The translations under genes were made by a program, and so were the position numbers. DNA of 64,000 bases from Mucilaginibacter aquaedulcis (GTDB lineage: Bacteria; Bacteroidota; Bacteroidia; Sphingobacteriales; Sphingobacteriaceae), in NCBI RefSeq assembly GCF_030409325.1, contig NZ_JAUFPR010000002.1:992001-1056000 (forward strand), in the 5' to 3' direction. This document shows positions 47,302 to 56,646 of the stretch, piece after piece. The first letter of the stretch is position 1; each line of letters begins with the position of its first letter. The notes beneath the pieces were generated by a model. That model was not told the origin of the DNA and did no database searches. It saw only the letters and a program-made list of their open reading frames with translations.

Positions 47302-47389
47302 CTGAATCAGAATGAACAGAATTGCAGGATTAACTTAATGAAAAGCCCATTATTCTGAAAATTTTCAAATCCTGTTAATTCTTATTCAG
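47302..47389. repeat. Imperfect inverted repeat in the gap between the two M16 genes
   Basis: CTGAATCAGAATGAACAG (47302-47319) is repeated in inverted form at 47372-47389 with 16 of 18 matches. AT-rich elements with AGAATTAACAG cores are, from memory, found scattered in Bacteroidota intergenic regions, so this may be a mobile or REP-like element copy. It could also form a large hairpin in the transcript. Confidence 0.5.
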
Positions 47390-47401
47390 GCAGTTTTCAT
47401 T

Positions 47402-48658
47402 TTAAGCCAATGCTGATTCCGTTTTCTCGGCCAGATAAACAAGAGTTGATGAATTATCAGCCCTGAATATTTTATTGGCTGCTACTTTTATTTGCTCAGT
47501 GGTTACCGCCAAATATTTAGCAGTTTCGTGATTAAGCATATCAGCATCGCCAAGCAATTCAAAAGATGCAAGATTCATAGCCTTATCCAATAATGACATC
47601 TCTGAAAATACCATGGTGGATTCGGTTTTGTGCTGCACTTTGGTTAATTCATCGGCAGGAATCTCTTCGTTCTTGATCTTCTCCAACTCATCCCAAATAG
47701 CGGCTTCAGCCTGTTCAATACTAATATTTTCAAGTGGCTTGCCTTCCAGTATGAACATACCTTTATCCAGGCTGCTTGTGATATAAGCATGTACTTCGCT
47801 GAATATCTGCTTATCCTGCACTAAACTACGGTATAAACGAGATGAGTTTCCACGCGAAAGTACATCCGACAACAATTCAACAGCATAATAATCAGCATCA
47901 AGCCTTGCCCCCATCTGGAATGCAATGTAAACATCATTAAGTGGCACTTTAGCAGTAACTATTTCACGGCGTTCTTCATTTTGTTCAGGCTCCTGCGGCA
48001 GATTACGATGATATTTTTCGCCTGCAGGAATTGATGCAAACCATTTTTCGGCAAGTTCTTTAACCTGCTCAAGGGTTACATCGCCACCAACCACCATAAT
48101 GGCATTTTGCGGATTATAATGCTTTTTAAAAAATGCTTTTACATCCTCTATACGAGCATCTTCAATATGTTTGATATTTTTACCTATGGTTGCCCATTTG
48201 TAAGCATGTTGTTTATAAACCAACGGACGCAGTTTTAGCCAAACATCGCCATAAGGTTGGTTAAGGTAACGCTGCTTAAACTCCTCTATCACCACATTGC
48301 GCTGTACCTCTAAACTTTTTTCGCTAAAGGCAAGGCTAAGCATACGGTCGCTCTCCAGCCAAAAAGCGGTTTCAATATTGGCCGATGGCAGGGTGATATA
48401 ATAGTTAGTAATATCGTTACTGGTAAAAGCATTATTTTCGCCACCTACTCTTTGTAGTGGCTCATCATAGCTTGGAATATTTACAGAGCCGCCAAACATC
48501 AGGTGTTCAAATAAATGAGCAAAACCGGTTTGGTCAGGATCTTCGTCGCGTGCGCCAACATCATATAGAATGTTCAGCACAGCCATTGGTGTAGTATTAT
48601 CTTCGTGAACAATAACCCTCAGGCCATTATCCAACGTAAATTTATTAAATTTTACCAT
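47402..48658 (-). CDS. M16-family zinc metallopeptidase (active subunit)
   Basis: The 418-residue protein has the inverted zinc motif His48-Leu-Phe-Glu51-His52 (HLFEHLMFGGS), with a further Glu expected some 75 residues later (near 115-130, VIEEFKQRY). The N-terminal FTLDNGLRVIVHEDNTTPMAVL and the LSRGNSSRLYRSLVQDKQ segment near 265-285 are typical of M16B. It probably works with the inactive subunit encoded just downstream, cutting short peptides or processing precursor tails. No signal peptide is seen, so it is cytoplasmic or exported by an unrecognised route. Confidence 0.93.
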   Translation of the reverse strand: MVKFNKFTLDNGLRVIVHEDNTTPMAVLNILYDVGARDEDPDQTGFAHLFEHLMFGGSVNIPSYDEPLQRVGGENNAFTSNDITNYYITLPSANIETAFWLESDRMLSLAFSEKSLEVQRNVVIEEFKQRYLNQPYGDVWLKLRPLVYKQHAYKWATIGKNIKHIEDARIEDVKAFFKKHYNPQNAIMVVGGDVTLEQVKELAEKWFASIPAGEKYHRNLPQEPEQNEERREIVTAKVPLNDVYIAFQMGARLDADYYAVELLSDVLSRGNSSRLYRSLVQDKQIFSEVHAYITSSLDKGMFILEGKPLENISIEQAEAAIWDELEKIKNEEIPADELTKVQHKTESTMVFSEMSLLDKAMNLASFELLGDADMLNHETAKYLAVTTEQIKVAANKIFRADNSSTLVYLAEKTESALA

Positions 48659-48767
48659 TTAGTAATTTTAATTTAAAAAACGGGTAAAGGTATAATTTTT
48701 AGATTGTGTCACTGTAATTACTAAGTATAAATTACAAAAAGTTTAGATATAGATGTAAATCCTATCC

Positions 48768-49991
48768 CTATTTTGACGATGTATAAGGGCTATTGCCTAT
48801 GCCTATAACTGCATGATCCTTATCATCATAAAAATAAAAACTTTGCCTGCTAACCTGTCCGTTGTTAAAACGTAATTCGATGGAATAACCATCTAAAGTG
48901 TAAGTACCTGCCCTATCTTTTGATGAATAAGCAGTAACACTTCCTGTGCTACCATTGTAGCTTCCACCACCAATACTTTCATAGGTAAACTGACCCTGGT
49001 TATTAAAAGTGATATATTTTGATGATACCACCATAGAACCGCCGCCCACAGCTGTATTGCCGCCGCCAGAGATAGAACCATAAGTACCTGTCAGTTTTTC
49101 ATTAGGTTTTGCAGGCGAGGCCCAACTCCAGCCAGTCCAGCGGTTGGGCTGGGTCATTGAACCATCTTTATTGCGGTGAGTAACAATCAGGGCTTTGCCG
49201 TCAAGCTGCCATGTACCCCATTTGGTAGGTTCACTTTGTCTTGACTCTGCTTCATTAATATCAGCCGGGCTTACTCCGAGATGTTCATACATGCTACTGT
49301 TTTTGAGCAGCAGGTAAGGAAAATATACAAATATTAACATACCACCTACACCCAGGCGGGTTTCGCTGTGCAGTAAGACGCCTTTTATTTCAGCAGCCGT
49401 TATGCCTTTCCCCGTGTTTTTTACCGACGTTGTTTTTTGCCCGGTAGTTGTAGATTTTTGATCATTTGCGGCTGAGTTTTCCGGGCTTGCAGCATTTTCA
49501 GTAGCCGGGGTTTTCTCCTGCATAATCAACGTAACAAAATGCGTTGCGGCCACATTAATATAATTACCCTTATACTGTGGAAGCCTGATGATCTTTCCGA
49601 ACCTTACGATGTGATCTGGTTTCTGAAAAGCAAAATAAATAACGGCTATCCTGGTACCCGACTGGTTATTAGCTTCAAGAGTATACGTTAGCAACGATTG
49701 CGAATTTTTAACCTGCTGAACTGTACCTTGTTTAATACCGGAATAACCAAGTTTTGATAAATCATTTGCCGCAGCGGTCTTCAACCAGTCGGCCAGGTTG
49801 ATACCATCATTTTTTTGCAGCGGCATAATATCATACTCAAAATTTGTTTGGCCTGTTAAACCAGGAGGTGTAAATTTATATACACCACTATTCAATTCCA
49901 TCTTCCAATTAGGAATGGGTTTTATATCGGTTTGAGCTAAAAGCAATACAGGAAAAAGTACACCTGCAAGTATTAACAGGTAAGGTTTCAT
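48768..49991 (-). CDS. Exported protein of unknown function, 407 residues
   Basis: The ATG at 49991 opens a signal peptide (MKPYLLILAGVLFPVLLLAQ); another ATG lies 6 bp upstream. After a domain of about 140 residues comes a low-complexity Thr/Ser/Asn/Lys linker (residues 160-200), then a C-terminal domain. That domain has repeated beta-like stretches with Gly/Ser-rich turns (GTWQLDGKALIVTHRNKDG, GTYTLDGYSIELRFNNGQV). The C-terminal part recalls small lipocalin-like or beta-sandwich domains, but I cannot name a family. It is monocistronic. No enzymatic motif is visible. Confidence 0.65.
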   Translation of the reverse strand: MKPYLLILAGVLFPVLLLAQTDIKPIPNWKMELNSGVYKFTPPGLTGQTNFEYDIMPLQKNDGINLADWLKTAAANDLSKLGYSGIKQGTVQQVKNSQSLLTYTLEANNQSGTRIAVIYFAFQKPDHIVRFGKIIRLPQYKGNYINVAATHFVTLIMQEKTPATENAASPENSAANDQKSTTTGQKTTSVKNTGKGITAAEIKGVLLHSETRLGVGGMLIFVYFPYLLLKNSSMYEHLGVSPADINEAESRQSEPTKWGTWQLDGKALIVTHRNKDGSMTQPNRWTGWSWASPAKPNEKLTGTYGSISGGGNTAVGGGSMVVSSKYITFNNQGQFTYESIGGGSYNGSTGSVTAYSSKDRAGTYTLDGYSIELRFNNGQVSRQSFYFYDDKDHAVIGIGNSPYTSSK

Positions 49992-50091
49992 GGGCAATTG
50001 ATTTTGTGGTTAAGATTGGGCTTAAACCTGCAATTTTCAGACCAATAACTCAATCTTTTAATACCTAAAAACTTACATTTGTTAACAACAT

Positions 50092-50649
50092 ATGCTTAGT
50101 CAGCAGCAACTTACCGAACAACTCAGTAACACGATTGACAAACCGGGAATACTGAAACTGAGCCGCCTTTTAAAGGAGCAAAAGTTTCCATTACATGATA
50201 TTATCGAAATTACATTTCATCCGGATAAAGCAGTTGGTTTTAGAGCCGTATGGTTGCTGGAAAATATATTTTTGACTGACTCGGAAGCTTATCTCGACGA
50301 TCTAAAATACCTGATATCGCGATTTAAAGAAAACAAAAACCAAAGCTGCAATAGGCATTATGCCAAAATAATAATGCATGTTACCGATGCAGGTAACTCA
50401 ACATCATTAAAATTAAAGCTTAAGGATATTGACTTTGAACCTGTTGTTGAGCAACTTTTTGATTGGATGATAAACCCTAAGGTTAAAGTTGCGGTAAAGA
50501 TGTTTGCCGGATACGCTTTGTTTAACCTGAAAGATGCTTTCCCATGGGTTCAGGAAGAACTTGCCGGGCAATTGGAGTTTCTAATGCGCGACGGAAGCGC
50601 GGGCATACAAGCGGGCAGTAAAAAAATTTTAAAGGAAATGAAGAAATAA
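50092..50649 (+). CDS. Small helical (HEAT-like) protein of unknown function
   Basis: The 185-residue protein is mostly alpha-helical with no signal peptide or membrane segment. Repeating amphipathic helices (PGILKLSRLLKEQKFPLHDI, FRAVWLLENIFLTDSEAYLDDLKYL, VAVKMFAGYALFNLKDAFPWVQEEL) suggest HEAT/ARM-type solenoid repeats. Such proteins usually serve as scaffolds or bind protein or nucleic acid. The start ATG at 50092 has no competing start upstream. I do not recognise a named family. Confidence 0.7.
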   Translation: MLSQQQLTEQLSNTIDKPGILKLSRLLKEQKFPLHDIIEITFHPDKAVGFRAVWLLENIFLTDSEAYLDDLKYLISRFKENKNQSCNRHYAKIIMHVTDAGNSTSLKLKLKDIDFEPVVEQLFDWMINPKVKVAVKMFAGYALFNLKDAFPWVQEELAGQLEFLMRDGSAGIQAGSKKILKEMKK

Positions 50650-50660
50650 GTTAGATATGC

Positions 50661-50712
50661 GGATTTTAGATGTGCAAATCATTTTATCATGATCCGCTGA
50701 AATCTAAAATCC
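50661..50712. repeat. Inverted repeat with 11-bp perfect arms
   Basis: GGATTTTAGAT (50661-50671) and ATCTAAAATCC (50702-50712) surround a 30-nt spacer, between converging genes. It may serve as a terminator. The motif recalls dispersed palindromic elements, but only one copy is in the window. Confidence 0.5.
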
Positions 50713-50731
50713 TCACATCAATATATCCGGT

Positions 50732-51076
50732 CTACGCCGAAGGCCTGTCATCTCCGTGCAGGTTATCACTCACCTGCTGATGGTGCAACTTAGCAGCTAT
50801 AGCCGATGAGCTATCATCCGCATACGTTCCGTAAGCATTTACCAAAACACCTTTAAGCTTATACTTTTCTGATGATACCGCGTATACAATAGACATATCA
50901 TCAGGATTGCTGGCACCCTCAAAACGATAAAATTCGTCAATTTCAAAATCTTCGGCACCCATTTGAATACCTTGCTCTTTATCGTCTATAGTTTCGCCAT
51001 CAAGACTTAGATTGGCTGTATATCCTCTTTTTAAAAGGTCGTTAGTGGCATCCACTAAAGTGTCGTAATTTTTCAT
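50732..51076 (-). CDS. Small acidic protein of unknown function, often mislabelled phosphoribosylpyrophosphate synthetase
   Basis: The 114-residue protein is cytoplasmic and acidic. It opens with YDTLVDATNDLLKRGYTANLSLDGE, an alpha-beta pattern, then DFEIDEFYRFEGASNPDDMSIVYAVSS and KGVLVNAYGTYAD. Many Bacteroidota homologues are, from memory, annotated as phosphoribosylpyrophosphate synthetase, yet the length and the missing PRPP-binding motif make that name unlikely. A short disordered tail rich in His, Asp and Ser follows (HHQQVSDNLHGDDRPSA). No neighbour suggests a role. Confidence 0.75.
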   Translation of the reverse strand: MKNYDTLVDATNDLLKRGYTANLSLDGETIDDKEQGIQMGAEDFEIDEFYRFEGASNPDDMSIVYAVSSEKYKLKGVLVNAYGTYADDSSSAIAAKLHHQQVSDNLHGDDRPSA

Positions 51077-51183
51077 GTTGGGTGATATTTTGTTTAAGTA
51101 ACAGGATACTGCATTTATGCTATTTGTATATGGTAAACGGGAAACAGGTACTGTTGTTTGAATAACATCCCGTTAATAAAAGA

Positions 51184-51217
51184 AAAACTTACGGAGGTTT
51201 TAAAATCCGTAAGTTTT
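51184..51217 (-). terminator. Terminator of the lipoprotein gene 51248-52867
   Basis: Perfect 12-bp arms AAAACTTACGGA (51184-51195) and TCCGTAAGTTTT (51206-51217) surround a 10-nt loop. In the minus direction it runs into TTTTTCTTTTATT, 30 bp after the stop. Confidence 0.8.
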
Positions 51218-51247
51218 AAGATTGCTTATTTTTAAATAATGAAACTC

Positions 51248-52867
51248 TTATTGCGCTTTAGCCAGCCACAATGAAGCATTAAGATGTAGAGCAGGATGTG
51301 AGGTAAAACCAGATGGCGCATCGCCAGACCAGCCATTAAATAAATTATCGGCAGTATCGCCTGTGCCATCATCTGCCGGTGAGCTATCACCTATCCACAC
51401 TATCCTGCCGGTTCCATAGGTGGCCAGTAATGCCATTACATTGCCTGTACCTCCATTGGTAGCTGAATTACGCCAGAATAAACCCTGCACACTTGAATTA
51501 TTTGCAGGAAACAAAGTTGCTGTAGAGCCATCATAGAAAGCCAGTTTGGATGCTGTGCCTGCCGCGCCGTTTAGTACCTTTTGTGCATTAGCGTTAGTTC
51601 CGGTGTAAACATTTGTTGACGGCCCTTCGCTAATGTCCACATAATTAATATTGAAGCCGAAAGGATTATTATTATTGATGCCATTATTAGTCATCAGATC
51701 GTTCCAAACACGGGGAGAATCAAAGCCATCGCCATCCCTATCAGACGGATTATAGCCGTTAGCATCAGTACCAGCAGTGGTTGCCGCCGTGTGGTCGGCT
51801 ATCATCATTAAGCCTCCGCCATTTGATACAAAATTCATCAGAGCTATTTTTTCAGCAGCAGTAAATAAACGATTAGGCTCAACCACTACAAATACATTAT
51901 AATTACTTAAATCCTGTGGGTTTGATGAATTACCGTAAGTAATAGCTGTACCAACCGGAAGGGTTTCAACCAATTCACCCAGTTTAACAAGTGATACCGC
52001 CCATGATGATATACCACCTTTCCAGTAGGTTTCCAGAGTACTTGCAGTAATACCTGTATATGATGGCGTTGGAATTCGTTGTGCTTTGGTTTCAGTTGTG
52101 CTGCCACCTGTATAAATTGGAACACTTTCCGTACCGTCTGCGTCTATTTGCCAATCGGCGCTACCAGCGTTTTCTAAATGACTTGCATCAAACAGGAATT
52201 TTTTGCCGGTAATAACCGTACCACCACCCGGAGGGGTTGTACCACCACCGTTATCATTAATGGTAATGTCATCAATATTAATGCGATTACTGCCTCCTGT
52301 AAGTTTACGGATCTCTAAGCGGGCGTTACCTGTTGCATTAATGGTAAAAGTTTGCGTAGCTAAAGATGCAGTAGTTGTAATATTTGAACCGGATTGTGCC
52401 CAACTTGTGCCACCGTTGGTTGAATAAAATAACCCCCACTGGCTCGGAGTATCACCATTGTATGTAGCTGATTTAACAGTTACTGTGCTAATACCGCCTG
52501 TTACATCAAACAGCATGGTTATTTTACCTGTGTTACGTACACGTGCACTCCATGAACCGGCTCTTTGATCGGCAGCCAGATTCCCTATAAGCGCATCAAA
52601 CAAATTCCATGAACTGCCTGAAAGCGTTACATTATCACCGCCGCTTGTACCTGCAGGCGCAACATCATAAGCTGTTTTTGGGCTGGTTGAACCAACCTCA
52701 AAACCTTGTGTTAATGATACTGCATCTGTTTTAAGTTTTGAAGCCGATTCGGTTTTAACATCGGTATTTTGAGCAGATGGGCTGGCACTTTTCTGGCAAC
52801 CCATAAGTAGCATACCCGAGAGGGCTAAAGCCACAAATAATAACCTTAAGTTTGTAAATTTAAGCAT
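51248..52867 (-). CDS. Surface lipoprotein with jelly-roll and DUF4350/ThuA-like domains
   Basis: The 539-residue protein starts with a lipoprotein signal ending LLMGC (Cys24). A jelly-roll domain covers about 50-205 (SWNLFDALIGN, SWSARVRNTGKITMLFD, RLEIRKLTGGSNRINIDDITI). This type of module also occurs in extracellular nucleases and adhesins of the phylum. A Gly/Thr/Pro linker (about 207-220) leads to an alpha/beta domain (225-539) with ISSWAVSLVKLGELVETLP, IALMNFVSNGGGLMMIADH and a Gly/Asn-rich loop. It resembles DUF4350 or ThuA-like folds that look like class I glutamine amidotransferases but lack a visible nucleophile Cys. The role is unknown. It probably binds surface glycans or peptides. 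Confidence 0.65.
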   Translation of the reverse strand: MLKFTNLRLLFVALALSGMLLMGCQKSASPSAQNTDVKTESASKLKTDAVSLTQGFEVGSTSPKTAYDVAPAGTSGGDNVTLSGSSWNLFDALIGNLAADQRAGSWSARVRNTGKITMLFDVTGGISTVTVKSATYNGDTPSQWGLFYSTNGGTSWAQSGSNITTTASLATQTFTINATGNARLEIRKLTGGSNRINIDDITINDNGGGTTPPGGGTVITGKKFLFDASHLENAGSADWQIDADGTESVPIYTGGSTTETKAQRIPTPSYTGITASTLETYWKGGISSWAVSLVKLGELVETLPVGTAITYGNSSNPQDLSNYNVFVVVEPNRLFTAAEKIALMNFVSNGGGLMMIADHTAATTAGTDANGYNPSDRDGDGFDSPRVWNDLMTNNGINNNNPFGFNINYVDISEGPSTNVYTGTNANAQKVLNGAAGTASKLAFYDGSTATLFPANNSSVQGLFWRNSATNGGTGNVMALLATYGTGRIVWIGDSSPADDGTGDTADNLFNGWSGDAPSGFTSHPALHLNASLWLAKAQ

Positions 52868-53074
52868 AACGATTTTGATGAGTTTTTATAAGTTGATATT
52901 TTTAATTATACGATAAACTTCACCAAAAGTTGATAACTACATATTGTGATTGTATTACGTTAATATTAAATATCAACCAACATTGATTAGCACATTACCC
53001 AATCAGAATTAACTGATTTTAAACAGATTATTCTAATATCCATAAGCTCTAATATCAATTCATTATATTTACGT

Positions 53075-53473
53075 ATGTCAATGAGCATTGTGCATACATA
53101 TGGTAAAATCTGGCTTAAAAAACAAGTATTGGTATTGACCTTTGTGCTGAGTTTTTTTGCGGTTTCGGGCTATGTTGACAGTCATTTAGCAAACGGCAAA
53201 CAGGCACCGGAAACAACGGTTCTAACTAACAGATCAATCTTCTTAAAGAATGGCATCAGTTATGAAAGGGCCGTTTTAGCTTTATATAAGTCGCGGCCAT
53301 CTTACCTGCAAACGACAAAGCACTTCAATCAAAACAACTTTAACTATCTTAATCGAATAACGAGCAGGTACGCATATTTAAAGTGGCTTTTCTCATCAAT
53401 CAAAAGCAATACTGCTTATCTGTTAAAGCAACAATCTTATTCTACCCCTCAAGATCATTCCCTCATAGGCTGA
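53075..53473 (+). CDS. Small membrane-anchored or exported protein of unknown function
   Basis: The 132-residue protein has one N-terminal hydrophobic segment (residues 17-34, VLVLTFVLSFFAVSGYV) and a basic, Tyr- and Asn-rich remainder (NQNNFNYLNRITSRYAYLKWL). The second ATG (53081) may be the true start. I do not recognise a family. It is preceded by a 207-bp AT-rich gap. Codon use resembles its neighbours, which supports coding, but the evidence is modest. Confidence 0.5.
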   Translation: MSMSIVHTYGKIWLKKQVLVLTFVLSFFAVSGYVDSHLANGKQAPETTVLTNRSIFLKNGISYERAVLALYKSRPSYLQTTKHFNQNNFNYLNRITSRYAYLKWLFSSIKSNTAYLLKQQSYSTPQDHSLIG

Positions 53474-53565
53474 ATCTGCTAATCACATCCCATACAATTC
53501 CTGGTAAAAATTTATGAACTGATTTAGTTGCTTGTTAAAGCACACTAAATATTAACTCCATTTGC

Positions 53566-53748
53566 ATGAGAAAACTTAAAAAGTTGGCTCGCGTATGTTG
53601 GCTTGCTTTACTATTATTATTGGCTGTAACTGGCATTGCCATTACAGGCGCAGCACCAACACAGGCTAAAAACCGTAGAATAATTATTGATGATGAGCCA
53701 TCAATTGAAATGGTTGACAAAAAGAAAGATGAGGAAGAAAAACCTTAG
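53566..53748 (+). CDS. 60-residue single-pass membrane protein with acidic tail
   Basis: A basic N-terminus (MRKLKKLARVCW) is followed by a hydrophobic helix (LALLLLLAVTGIAITGAAP, about 13-31) and a charged tail ending DKKKDEEEKP. The pattern suits an inner-membrane miniprotein or a signal peptide with a short mature peptide. It lies between the 132-residue gene (92 bp) and a terminator shared with clpB. No family was recognised. Confidence 0.55.
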   Translation: MRKLKKLARVCWLALLLLLAVTGIAITGAAPTQAKNRRIIIDDEPSIEMVDKKKDEEEKP

Positions 53749-53819
53749 CCTACACAGCTCATTGGGGCACAAAGCAATGAAGCATTGTTCTGAGAGGAAA
53801 TATAAAAGTCTTTAAACGC

Positions 53820-53849
53820 AAATAGCCAACCCAATAGAGTTGGCTATTT
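53820..53849. terminator. Terminator between the 60-residue gene and clpB
   Basis: Perfect 11-bp arms AAATAGCCAAC (53820-53830) and GTTGGCTATTT (53839-53849) surround an 8-nt loop, 23 bp after the clpB stop. Confidence 0.75.
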
Positions 53850-53872
53850 ACTATGTAATAAAATCGATAATA

Positions 53873-56494
53873 TTATTTGGCTACTTCGCCTTCAACATTT
53901 TTTGGAGTGTTCAGGAATACAAAGTTGTTATCAAACATATCAACCTTGATAGTACTGTCTTTATCAACGGTACCAGCCAGTATCTGTTTCGATAACTCGT
54001 TCAGGATCTTCTTCTGGATAACGCGTTTAAGCGGACGTGCACCAAACTGCGGATCGTAACCTAACTGGGCCAGCCAATCAAGGGCCTCATCAGATGCTTC
54101 TATCGAAACACCCATTTCAGCAAGGGTTTGTTTTACCTGGTTAAACTGCAATTTCACTATACCATGTATCTCTTCGCGGCTTAGCGGAGTAAACATGATG
54201 ATCTCATCTATCCGGTTCAAGAACTCCGGACGGATCGTGGCTCTCAACAAAGTAAACAGTTCATTCTTTGTTTTGGCTATCAGTTCATCACGATTGGTAT
54301 CTTCCAAAGCCTGGAAGTTTTCCTGTATGATGTTTGAACCAATGTTTGAGGTCATGATGATGATCGTGTTTTTAAAGTTCACTACACGGCCTTTATTATC
54401 AGTTAAGCGTCCATCATCAAGTACCTGTAACAGTATATTAAACACATCGGGATGGGCCTTCTCTATCTCATCTAACAATACCACACTGTAAGGTTTACGG
54501 CGTACCGCTTCTGTAAGCTGACCGCCTTCATCATAACCCACATAACCCGGAGGCGCTCCTATAAGCCTTGAAACAGCATGACGTTCCTGGTATTCGCTCA
54601 TGTCAATGCGCACTAACGCACCTTCATCGTTAAACAGATACTCGGCAAGGGCTTTTGCAAGCTCCGTTTTACCTACACCTGTTGTACCTAAAAATATAAA
54701 CGACCCAATTGGCCTGCGTTTATCCTGCAAACCGGCACGACTGCGGCGTATAGCATCACTTATAGCTTCAATTGCTTCTTCTTGTCCTGCTACACGTTTG
54801 TGCAGTTCCTCTTCCAGGTGAAGTAGTTTTTCACGCTCACTCTGGATCATTTTTGAAACCGGGATGCCTGTCCAACGAGAAACTACACCGGCAATATCGT
54901 CGGCGGTAACCTCCTCTTTCAGCATGCGGCTGTCGCTTTGGTTTTCGAGCAAGGCGGCTTTGAGTTTTTCAACTTCGGCCTGTGCTTCCACAATGGTTCC
55001 GTAGCGTAACTCTGCTACCTTGCCATAGTCGCCGGCACGCTCTGCTTGTTCAGCTTCCAATTTATAGTTTTCAATCAGTTCAACCTTTTGGTTGATGCCA
55101 TCAACAAGGTCTTTTTCACCTTTCCATTTGGCACGATATGAGTCGCGTTGTGATGACAGATTGGCGATCTCCTCGCTCAATTCAGCTACCTTACGATCAT
55201 CCTTTTCACGTTTGATAGCTTCGCGCTCAATCTCCAATTGCATGATGCGGCGCTCCAATTCATCAACTACTTCAGGTACCGAATCCATTTCCAAACGCAG
55301 TTTAGAAGCAGCTTCATCCATCAAGTCAATAGCCTTATCCGGTAAAAAACGGTCAGATATATAGCGCTGCGACATTTCCACCGCTGCAATGATGGCCTCA
55401 TCCTTAATACGTACTTTGTGGTGTGTTTCGTAACGTTCTTTCAAACCACGTAAAATAGATATGGCATCGGCTGCATCAGGTTCTTCGACCATTACCTTCT
55501 GGAAACGGCGTTCGAGGGCCTTATCCTTTTCTAAATATTTTTGGTATTCATTAAGCGTAGTAGCACCAATAGATCTGAGTTCGCCACGGGCCAAAGCCGG
55601 TTTCAATATGTTGGCAGCATCCATGGCACCTTCACCACCACCGGCTCCTACCAGGGTGTGTATCTCATCGATGAACAAAATGATCTCGCCATCGCTTTGA
55701 GTTACCTCCTTCACTACGGCTTTCAAACGTTCTTCAAATTCTCCTTTGTATTTGGCACCGGCAATAAGAGCTCCCATATCCAACGAGAATACCACCTTTG
55801 TTTTCAGGCTCTCTGGTACATCACCCTTAATGATTCTGAAAGCGATGCCTTCAGCAATAGCGGTTTTACCAACTCCGGGTTCACCAACCAAAATAGGGTT
55901 ATTTTTTGTACGGCGGGATAATATCTGTATCACCCGGCGAATTTCCTCATCGCGGCCAATAACCGGATCTAACTTTCCTGTGCCTGCGTACTCATTAAGG
56001 TTACGGGCATATTTATTCAGCGCATTATAGGTAGCTTCGGCGTTTTGATCAGTTACCTTGCTATCGCCACGTAAACTTACAATAGCTTTTTTAAGGTCTT
56101 TTTCGTTCACTCCTAAATCTTTTAGAAGGGAGCTTACTGTACCACCGCCTGCCAGTATACCTAACAGGATATGCTCAACCGAAACAAATTCGTCCTTAAA
56201 TTCTTTTAAATATCCTTGTGCCTTTTGCAGGGCCGCGTTGGTGTCAGATGACAAATAAATATTACTTCCGCTTACCTTAGGATACGAGCTGATCTGCGCA
56301 TCAAGTGTTGCGTTTAGCCTGTTAAGGTTTACATTAAGTTTTTTTAATAAATAGGTTATAACGTTTTCATCAACCAGCAACAAGCCTTTTAACAGGTGTG
56401 CGGGTTCGATTGCCTGCTGTTGATTACCAGTGGCAATTTCCGAAGCTTTTTGTACAGCTTCCTGGGCTTTTATTGTAAAGTTGTTAAAGTTCAT
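53873..56494 (-). CDS. clpB: ClpB disaggregase chaperone
   Basis: The 873-residue protein is a complete Hsp100. The N-terminal Clp repeats span 1-145. The first AAA+ module has Walker A GEPGVGKT (204-211) and [11 protein letters not shown]. The coiled-coil M domain (about 405-525, [20 protein letters not shown]) identifies ClpB rather than ClpA or ClpC. The second AAA+ module has [19 protein letters not shown] near 605 and [10 protein letters not shown] near the C-terminus. With DnaK it resolubilises aggregated proteins after heat stress. The single gene has a 152-bp region upstream shared with the divergent histidine kinase. Confidence 0.97.
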   Translation of the reverse strand: MNFNNFTIKAQEAVQKASEIATGNQQQAIEPAHLLKGLLLVDENVITYLLKKLNVNLNRLNATLDAQISSYPKVSGSNIYLSSDTNAALQKAQGYLKEFKDEFVSVEHILLGILAGGGTVSSLLKDLGVNEKDLKKAIVSLRGDSKVTDQNAEATYNALNKYARNLNEYAGTGKLDPVIGRDEEIRRVIQILSRRTKNNPILVGEPGVGKTAIAEGIAFRIIKGDVPESLKTKVVFSLDMGALIAGAKYKGEFEERLKAVVKEVTQSDGEIILFIDEIHTLVGAGGGEGAMDAANILKPALARGELRSIGATTLNEYQKYLEKDKALERRFQKVMVEEPDAADAISILRGLKERYETHHKVRIKDEAIIAAVEMSQRYISDRFLPDKAIDLMDEAASKLRLEMDSVPEVVDELERRIMQLEIEREAIKREKDDRKVAELSEEIANLSSQRDSYRAKWKGEKDLVDGINQKVELIENYKLEAEQAERAGDYGKVAELRYGTIVEAQAEVEKLKAALLENQSDSRMLKEEVTADDIAGVVSRWTGIPVSKMIQSEREKLLHLEEELHKRVAGQEEAIEAISDAIRRSRAGLQDKRRPIGSFIFLGTTGVGKTELAKALAEYLFNDEGALVRIDMSEYQERHAVSRLIGAPPGYVGYDEGGQLTEAVRRKPYSVVLLDEIEKAHPDVFNILLQVLDDGRLTDNKGRVVNFKNTIIIMTSNIGSNIIQENFQALEDTNRDELIAKTKNELFTLLRATIRPEFLNRIDEIIMFTPLSREEIHGIVKLQFNQVKQTLAEMGVSIEASDEALDWLAQLGYDPQFGARPLKRVIQKKILNELSKQILAGTVDKDSTIKVDMFDNNFVFLNTPKNVEGEVAK

Positions 56495-56646
56495 ATTTCG
56501 GTATTAATCAAAACGCTTGCCATTTAGCCTATAATGAAATAAAGTCAGGTAATAACAAATTCAAACGACATTTTGACTTATTATTATTTAAGTAAATAAT
56601 TGTCAATTTTTAATATTTTTACGCCGCAACCTTATATATAGATACC

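Noticed and set aside
53566..53748. Opposite-strand frame of similar length (53535-53720)
   Set aside because: The plus-strand frame has a better membrane-protein pattern and lies in the direction of the terminator; the opposite frame has no feature.
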